NCBI GenBank assembly: GCA_964036315.1
Contig: OZ038495.1
Span: forward strand, 27,437,766 to 27,501,765
Source of the DNA: Acanthosepion esculentum
Lineage: Eukaryota; Mollusca; Cephalopoda; Sepiida; Sepiidae
DNA length: 64,000 nt
Reading direction: 5' to 3'
Shown here piece by piece: positions 57,930-64,000 of this stretch. Both the position numbers and the translations under genes were made by a program. The notes under the pieces are model-generated. The model worked only from the letters and a program-made list of their open reading frames with translations, did no database searches and was not told where the DNA came from. The stretch's first letter is position 1. Each line of letters begins with the position of its first letter.

Positions 57930-58470
57930 ATATCCAAGTAATCTGTAAGGAAATTAAGAGCTATTAACGTAACAATGACACGGTTTCTGTTTGAATTTCT
58001 GTTATGAGGGATTATCATTTGTGGACTATTGTCCTTATATTTGCTGTTATTATCACAACGTTTCAACGGTTGTACGCTCCGGTCTTCATCAGGTGTATGT
58101 CGATCCAGGTTATCTACAGGGAATTTCGAAATGAACTCTTTAATTAATCTATGGTGGTTGATTGCACTCGTTCCACTGTACATAACTCATCATGTTATTT
58201 CTCACTCCGTCTCCAATTAGTCCAAGAAAACACTAACTGGTCAATTTACTGAATTAAAATTACGATGCCGCCAAATTTACTACCCAACGAGTTTATCCAA
58301 GGGAGCAATAACCCAGAACGTGAACAATATACCTCCGTATAATAATGGGTCCAGTTTGAAATTCCTTGTTACTCGGATCGACATAACCCTGATGAAAACC
58401 TGAGATCACGGCGGTAGAAACATTGTCACTAAAACAAAGATGAGGTCAATGATCCCCTTAAAATTATAAC
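57930..58470. repeat. SINE S1-related pair, head-to-head
   Basis: 57950-58235 is a reverse S1-type copy (on minus GTTATCTACCTGGATCG-like region, CACCTGATGAAGACCGG ... GTTGAAACGTTGTG). 58320-58470 is a forward copy (CGGATCGACATAACCCTGAT, GATCACGGCGGTAGAAAC, AACAAAGATGAGG). Confidence 0.7.
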
Positions 58471-58762
58471 CCGGTTGTTTCTTGGGAACCAAAGAGGAGA
58501 AAATCTTATATGGCTAGATATGTAACCACAGAAAACATTGCTTATGAAAAGAATACAAGGTTCTCTACTTGTCTTTTAGTTAAGGATTTTATATACTCCC
58601 CGAGTTTCAAATTAAGGACATCTGCTTAATTAGCAGTGCCATGCTTTTCTGGGATGTGATTCCTCATTGGATCGCTGTGTTATTAACATCAAGTCTGCAA
58701 TAATATTTTCAGTTGCCTTATAGAGAATGTTTTGATTAAATTAATTTTTCTTGAAATATATC
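58471..58762. other. No gene seen
   Basis: Nothing recognised. Confidence 0.5.
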
Positions 58763-59110
58763 TATTATGGGAACTTACCCATAACAGGAATGGACTATTC
58801 CGTACCTCATAAATACTCCTCCTCAAGAGGAAGCAGCAATGTGAGTGAGAGTCACAGAGTGAGTGAGTGAGTGAGTCAGTCAGAGACAGAGTAGCGTCAG
58901 ACGATTACTGTAAGGCATTGGAATAGTGATACTGGCCGAGACAACAGAGTTCGCTCTAACCTAACCTGATTTTTATTACTAACACTTCTACTTCTTTTGG
59001 ACATATTCTGTTTGTAATATATCTGTGTTATTCCATACCTGTGTTCGAGTTATTCTTCATTGGTCCTACCTTGGACCATCACCGTGGTACAAGGAACCTG
59101 GACCATAACA
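58763..59110 (+). mobile_element. Solo LTR related to the Gypsy LTR, with target duplication
   Basis: Begins TATTATGGGAACTTACCCAT (first G changed to A compared with TGTTATGGG) and ends CCTGGACCATAACA. It shares with the 49.5/53.8 kb LTRs ACTCCTCCTCAAGAGG-type sequence, TGTAATATATC and TTGGTCCTACCTTGGACC. The 5-bp ATATC lies at 58758-58762 and 59111-59115. It is about 110 bp longer than the Gypsy LTR, in part through a GAGT/CAGT repeat at 58850-58890, so it is a relative and not the same subfamily. Confidence 0.88.
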
Positions 59111-59204
59111 ATATCAAAAAATCTATAACAAGAACAAATATATAAAGGAATTTTAGCTGATACCTTTTTTCACCAGCAAACGCTTATTTGTAAAAGAATG
59201 GAGA

Positions 59205-59680
59205 CGGATATGCAATGTGATAGGTCCTGACCTGGCATCTCGACTCCAGTCACTTTCTCATAGACGTGATATGGCTTCCTTATGTCTTTTCTACAAATAT
59301 TTTCATGGCAACTGCTCTAACGAGCTACTTTCACTGGTTCCCAAACTGCATGAATTTAAGCCTGCTACTCAGTTGGCATCTAGGTCCCACCCTTTTACTG
59401 TCAAAACAGTTAAATGTAACCGCCTCTTCTACTCCAACAGCTTCTTCTCTCGCACTTGACGACAGTGGAGATCCTTCCTCTTACTTGCTTCCCTGATAAC
59501 TATAATCTTCAAATATGCAAATGTAATGTCAATCGACATCTTCTGATGCCTTGATCTTGATTCCCGTCCTTCTCTTTATCCTTTCTTCAAACACCCTTCC
59601 TTTCTCTGACTTTCGCGCTCTGTAACCACTTGGGTTCTAGTAGCATTCCTACCTTTCTTGGCGTGAAACGCGTAAAAAAT
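59205..59680 (+). pseudogene. LINE family C, 3' end
   Basis: An open frame from 59217 reads GPDLASRLQSLSHRRDMASL, CLFYKYFHGNCSNELLSLVP, ATQLASRSHPFTVKTV and LFYSNSFFSRT, stop (59457-59459). In the next frames follow a DNYNLQICKCNVNRHLL stretch and a Ser/Phe/Leu-rich end with a 3' UTR-like GTAACCACTTGGGTTC. This is the C-terminal end of the jockey/CR1-like family C. The remainder is missing. Confidence 0.85.
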
Positions 59681-59844
59681 TGTCTAAATCATTTTCTAAT
59701 CTTTTATTGATTAAAGTAACGGGGTTATGTGGGGAATATTGGCTACTCTTGGATTGATGGTAGATAAGTGGATATATCATTTTTAGTATTACACGCCTAT
59801 GAATGACAGTTTTATATGATGTGAACTAATACTACTATTATTAT

Positions 59845-60329
59845 CCTCGTCTGGGGACCGTCTCTGCCCGGAGGCACAGAGTTTGACCAGCAAAGCTGGA
59901 GACGAATCTCCAACTCTAAGATATTTACTAACCGCCCCACGCGGTCAGATATGGCACAATGCCGAATTTAATGTGGGGTATCCGAGCCTGTAGGCTCGGC
60001 AAAAATTCCCCGTAGACTACGTATAAAACGGGGTCGTGTTGCTGTTTCCCGAGACAAAACTCTGTCCTTCGACATAGCCTTGTCTGGAGATCCTCTCTGC
60101 CCGGAGGCAGAGAATTTGAACAGCACAGCATGAATCTCCAACTCTAGGATATCTACTAACCGCCCCACGCGGTCAGATATGGCACATGGTCGTATTTAAT
60201 GTGGGGTATCCAAGCCCGTAGGCTCGACCAAAAATTCCCTGTAGACCCCGTATAAAACGGGGTGGGGTATCTGTTACCAGAGAAGAGACTCTGCTCTTCG
60301 ACATAGCCTCGTCTGGGGATCCCCTCTGC

Positions 60330-60397
<68 letters not shown>

Positions 60398-60440
60398 ACC
60401 TGCACAGCTGGAGACGAATCTCCAACTCAAGACCTGCAAA
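59845..60440 (-). repeat. Repeat S5, tandem array of nearly three units, interrupted by (GA)n
   Basis: Units start at about 59850, 60075 and 60305 on the plus strand (AGCCTTGTCTGGAGATCC and variants), about 228 bp apart. On the minus strand each reads CAAACTCTCTGCC..., GACGAGGCTATGTCGAAG, TGTTACAGCAACAC-like sequence, CCCCGTTTTATACGG, GGGGAATTTTTG, GAGCCTACAGGCTCGG and ATTAAATTCGGCATTGTGCC. A GA run (60332-60392) has expanded inside the third unit. Open frames here are not genes. Confidence 0.9.
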
Positions 60441-60499
60441 CCAGTACACGACAAGAGAATCTGCAAGGTTAACATACATACTTGCATATTAATTACTGC

Positions 60500-61248
60500 T
60501 AAAATTATTATTATTATTATTTCCTTTGATATCTGCCTTTTACACATTTCTTTCTGGGTCCTGCCCAGGGACCTAAGGTTAGAAATGGCATCATAAAACT
60601 TTCCACTGCAAAAAAAAAAAAAAAAAATTATATTGATAAAGCCGTTCGTAAAGTGTGGGCTGTACTTGTCAGAACAATTTTTTGTATCTCTTTGAGGCAT
60701 GGACTTTCAGAGATCCCTTCAATTAGTCTACTGGAAACTTTTCCAACCAATCCTAAGACTCCAACTACAACAGGGATTGTTGATGTTCCCATGTGCCACA
60801 TTTTTGTGATTTCTATTTCAAGGTCCTTGTATTTTGAATGCTTTTCGAATATCTTCAATGATACATTGCAGTCTGCAGGGACTGCCATATCAATAAGGAG
60901 GCACTTATTTTGTTTGTGGTCTTTAATAACAATGTCTGGGCGGTTGGCTTTGATTGTTCTCTCAGTGTGTATTGTGTAGTCCCATAGAATTGTAACAGGT
61001 CCTATCTCCGCAACCGGGTCATGGTGGTGTTCGTACCAGTTTCTTTCAGTTTCCTTCCCATAGGAGTTGCAAATTTTCCAGTGCAGATATTGGCCCACTC
61101 TGTCATGCCGGGTTTTATATTCAGTGGGTGCCAATATCGTGCAACCTGATACAAGATGATCAATGGTTTCTGGATATTTATCACAGAATCTGCATCTTGG
61201 GCTAACACAGTATTTTAGTATATGTGCTTGATAATTCCTAGTTAACAA
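60500..61248 (-). CDS. LINE family D, C-terminal restriction-like endonuclease region (partial element)
   Basis: An uninterrupted 206-codon frame (61248 down to 60628). N-terminal zinc-binding motif CRFCDKYPETIDHLVSGC (Cys-x2-Cys ... His-x4-Cys), then YKTRHDRVGQYLHWKIC, ILWDYTIHTE, a PD-(D/E)xK-like core RPDIVIKDHKQNKCLLIDMA, the VPVVVGVLGLVGK stretch, and an Ile/Leu/Thr-rich end. The order resembles the C-terminus of non-LTR elements with a restriction-like endonuclease (R2/NeSL-type); the clade is inferred. The reverse transcriptase is missing: the frame starts at a TTA run (61261-61290). Downstream (60500-60627) lie a T run and a 3' UTR matched at 36965-37060. Likely a 5'-truncated insertion, but the frame itself is undamaged. 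Confidence 0.7.
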
Positions 61249-61257
61249 GCATTGGTC

Positions 61258-61260
<3 letters not shown>

Positions 61261-61289
<29 letters not shown>

Positions 61290-61290
61290 T
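61261..61290. repeat. (TTA)n microsatellite
   Basis: Pure TTA run at the upstream edge of the LINE D fragment. Confidence 0.95.
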
Positions 61291-62140
61291 CCTGTTTCTC
61301 TAAATTTTGAACATTGCATCCCACTTTGAGGTTTTGCTTGCGATGTAATTATGAAAATGCTATCACAGTTATCGTAATTGTTTTCTATATTTCATTATCG
61401 ATGTATATTTAAAATGGTACTTAACTTATTTTCATTCGACGGAAGGGATTCATTAATTTTACTGTTCCTTTTTATCTCCAACATCTTTAAATTACATAAC
61501 CAGTCTTTTGTAAATGTAAATTTTCCGGTTCGAAAATATGTTTTGCACTGAAAAATGATTTGTTTGTTGATATTTGTATCATCTAACACTTTGAGAATGT
61601 TTAAGATTTGTCCTTTCCAAGATTGAAATCAAGAAGAACTCTTCTCTCTTACTTATCGTGACCTGTGGCCATCTTTCATATAACAGCGTCATCAGATTGG
61701 AAACATATCAAGAGTATTCTGTTGAGCACCAATCATTCTGTCTTAGAATAAAAGTTAGTCTTCTCTTACATTTTTTTTACTAATTTGTTTAAGAGATATG
61801 TGAGTTTTCATTTTGAGTCTCCTATCAATACAATGTCATCCGCATATCGGAATTGCTTAAGGTTATATCTGACAATAATAATTTTTTCTCTCTTAGGATT
61901 ATCTTGCTGCGTATGTTGATAAAAAGACAAAAATGAATGCTAACTCTAAGGATGAGATGCATGGGCTCAAAGATGAAAACCAGATTGTAACAATAACTCG
62001 ACTTCCGCTTTACGTTATATTACAGGACACAAGAGAATCTATTTACTATGGAGAGAAATCATTTCCAAAAGGGGTAAGAAAAAGTTCTCAGTCTGACCAA
62101 GATTCTCTTACTCTGAACACCTACTGTTGATAGAAATGGA
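61291..62140. other. No gene seen
   Basis: AT-rich sequence. Frames of up to 65 codons show no features. Confidence 0.45.
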
Positions 62141-62875
62141 AGAAGGTTTACCGGCCGTCCTGGGTATGACGATAAACTACATCCGCTTCGTGGGTAAGAC
62201 GATAAACTACGTTCAACAGCAAGGCCTCTGATCAGGAGGTTTTGAGGAACTACCCTGACCCGGGTGGTAGTAACTTTTAGGGTCCCAGTTATGAGCAAAT
62301 AGTTAACCCCCAAACTGGAGTCAAACACCATGAAAGTGTAAAAATAGATTTAAATACCAGAAATACTTTCTTAAAAATTATTGCCAGAAATACGTTTTTG
62401 AAGAAAAAAATATTACCAAAAATAGATTTTATAAAGGAAAAAATATTACCAGTAATAACAATCTTGTTGGCATTAAATGACCCATTGAGGTTGATATGCC
62501 GTAAAACAAAACAACCAACCAACCAACCAACCAACCTGTAATAGATTTTTGGGGAAAAATATTACCAACAATGAAAATTTTGTCAGCATTTTAACCCATT
62601 GAGGTTGATATGCCGTAAAACAAAATAAACCAAACCAATCTAAACCAAAGAATACATATTCTATTCATACGAATCTATCCCAAAAATGTTGCCGGCATTA
62701 AATAACCCATTGAGGTTGATATGTCGTAAAACAAAATAAACCAAACCAATCTAAACCAAAGAATACATATTCTATTCATACGAATCTATCCTAAAAATGT
62801 TGTCGGCATTAAATAACCCATTGAGGTTGATATGCCGTAAAAAAACAAAAAAACAAACCAAACCAAGGTTTACCG
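62141..62875 (+). repeat. Repeat S6 with amplified 3' end
   Basis: Same head as 4481-4965 (GGGTATGACGATAAACTACA, GATCAGGAGGTTTTGAGG, GGGTCCCAGTTATGAG) and AATACCAGAAATAC units. The 3' end CCATTGAGGTTGATATG then occurs four times (about 62484, 62600, 62710 and 62819). The last three are spaced about 110 bp apart with GAATACATATTCTATTCATA between them. A CCAA tetranucleotide run lies at 62513-62535. Confidence 0.88.
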
Positions 62876-63334
62876 GATTTTCTGAAGTGGGTTATAGTTT
62901 CTGTAAATTTACAAAAAATACAAAATGAAAGTCGTAAAATAATGCACAATTTGGATGCATATGTTAACAATGAATTTTCTGAAAAATATCCAAAAATACC
63001 TTAGTCTTAATATAATTTATATTGACAAATAGACAATGTTGTACGTTGTACTTTTATATGATTATATTTCTCTATGCCAGTGATCCGTTTACAGATTCAC
63101 GGAATATAACTTGATAAGCATTATTTTATTTATTATCATTATATTTATATGTTATATATATTTATATTTGTATTATTTTATTTATTATTATTATTTTTAT
63201 TAGTATTATTTTATTTAATTCTACTCTTTGATGGTTTGGTCAGGTGAAGACGTCCTTACCTCAGCTGCTACACACAGCTTAGGGACACGAAATTTTCCTC
63301 AGCAAACGAACTCTTTCAATCAGAGCTTCCATCA

Positions 63335-63335
<1 letters not shown>
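62876..63335. other. No gene seen
   Basis: AT-rich sequence with short ATT runs; nothing recognised. Confidence 0.5.
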
Positions 63336-63370
<35 letters not shown>

Positions 63371-63412
63371 TATTATTATTATTATTAATATAATAATTAT
63401 TATTATTATTAT
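63336..63412. repeat. (AAT)n-(ATT)n, self-complementary
   Basis: An AAT run passes directly into an ATT run, then TATAATA and more ATT, so the tract can fold on itself. Confidence 0.95.
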
Positions 63413-63704
63413 TGCTGCTACTGCCGCCTTTGATTTGCTTAGTCTCAGCCAGAGATTCAAGAGACAACAAGTTTCTGCATTAGAAAATGCGAGATGAAGC
63501 CCCATGCAATTAGCGAAACATAATTGCGAACCGGCGGAATCTATACTTAGTATTATTATTGATAGTTTATAGAAACATTTAAAACTGAAAATACTTAACC
63601 TCTTCATTATATTCTCAATTCTTAGTTACATTATTATAGGTTTTCTTATATAGAAAACAGTAATACATATTATAAGATAGACATTTCAAGAAAAAACAAT
63701 TACT

Positions 63705-63745
63705 ATATATATATATGTGTGTGTGTATGTGTGTGTGTGTGTGTT
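63705..63745. repeat. (TA)n-(GT)n microsatellite
   Basis: Short TA run followed by GT repeats. Confidence 0.9.
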
Positions 63746-63786
63746 TGAATTTACTCCAAAGTAGGAGAAAAGCTATTATGATGGGG

Positions 63787-63848
63787 TGTACATGATCAAG
63801 ACGCACACAGGTGTATTTTGACACCTGTGTGCGTCTTGATCATGTACA
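63787..63848. repeat. Perfect hairpin, 28-bp arms
   Basis: TGTACATGATCAAGACGCAC plus ACAGGTGT (63787-63814) is exactly reverse-complementary to 63821-63848, with a six-base loop ATTTTG. No known element around it. The last 150 bases of the window hold nothing else recognised. Confidence 0.95.
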
Positions 63849-64000
63849 TAATCTGGACGTCTGAACTTTAATCAGGCCAAAACCTTATGTCCTCAATCTC
63901 GCTTGTAATAGATCATATTACAACGATATATTATTCTACAAATGATAAGTTGTGCTATCACGTCTCATACATGTATAATAGTGGAGAATGTGTGACAATC

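Noticed and set aside
60173..60700. 175-codon minus frame with Ser/Leu repeats
   Set aside because: Composite of a T run, the LINE D 3' UTR and a GA repeat inside SINE S5; no coding logic.

Overview
The window looks like intergenic or intronic DNA from a large, repeat-dense animal genome, most likely a cephalopod mollusc of octopus type. That is an inference. It rests on AT-rich sequence, long CA/TA/TTC microsatellites, several tRNA-derived SINE families, and a mix of mariner, Tc1-like, Ty3/Gypsy and non-LTR elements whose protein fragments resemble those I know from octopus and other molluscs. I find no convincing host protein-coding gene, no rRNA gene, no true tRNA gene and no CRISPR array. 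Almost every open frame that can be explained belongs to a decayed transposon or to simple-sequence DNA.

Layout. 0-15 kb: CA repeat; non-LTR fragments of one family (LINE family A) at 1.5-2.4, 8.1-8.4 and 12.8-13.6 kb; two Tc1-like relics (5.0-5.5 and 8.65-9.0 kb); a 109-bp tandem array (5.5-6.1 kb); a pair of tRNA-derived SINEs (9.5-9.7 kb); and a TTC tract of about 520 bp. 15-28 kb: a TA-flanked foldback element holding a perfect 126-bp-arm palindrome (15.6-16.2 kb); a structurally complete but dead mariner with both terminal repeats (16.84-18.09 kb); a long LINE family B copy (21.8-24.4 kb) split by a terminal-inverted-repeat element that itself carries a SINE; a second such element whose end is a 25-bp unit repeated four times (25.9-26.5 kb); and a LINE family C fragment (26.9-27.3 kb). 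28-49 kb: mostly unrecognised AT-rich DNA with SINE copies, a 244-bp direct duplication, tandem SINE dimers, a solo LTR with target duplication (42.9 kb), and an inverted-repeat element (46.8-47.4 kb).

49.5-54.0 kb holds the best-preserved element: a 4,470-bp Ty3/Gypsy retrotransposon with two 235-bp LTRs, a 5-bp target duplication (ATACA), gag, protease, reverse transcriptase, RNase H and integrase. It is disabled by frameshifts, stops and a changed catalytic motif. 54-64 kb: the end of an IS630/Tc1-type transposon, a long antisense LINE C copy, a second solo LTR (58.8 kb) with target duplication, tandem SINEs, the intact 206-codon C-terminal frame of a LINE with a restriction-like endonuclease (60.6-61.2 kb), and a SINE with a tripled 3' end (62.1-62.9 kb).

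How it fits together: autonomous LINEs could in principle supply the machinery for the SINEs, several of which share one 3' module. The nesting (LINE B, then a TIR element, then a SINE; Gypsy inside a microsatellite) gives a relative order of insertion. All assignments come from reading the sequence and its translations by eye. No alignments or database searches were run.
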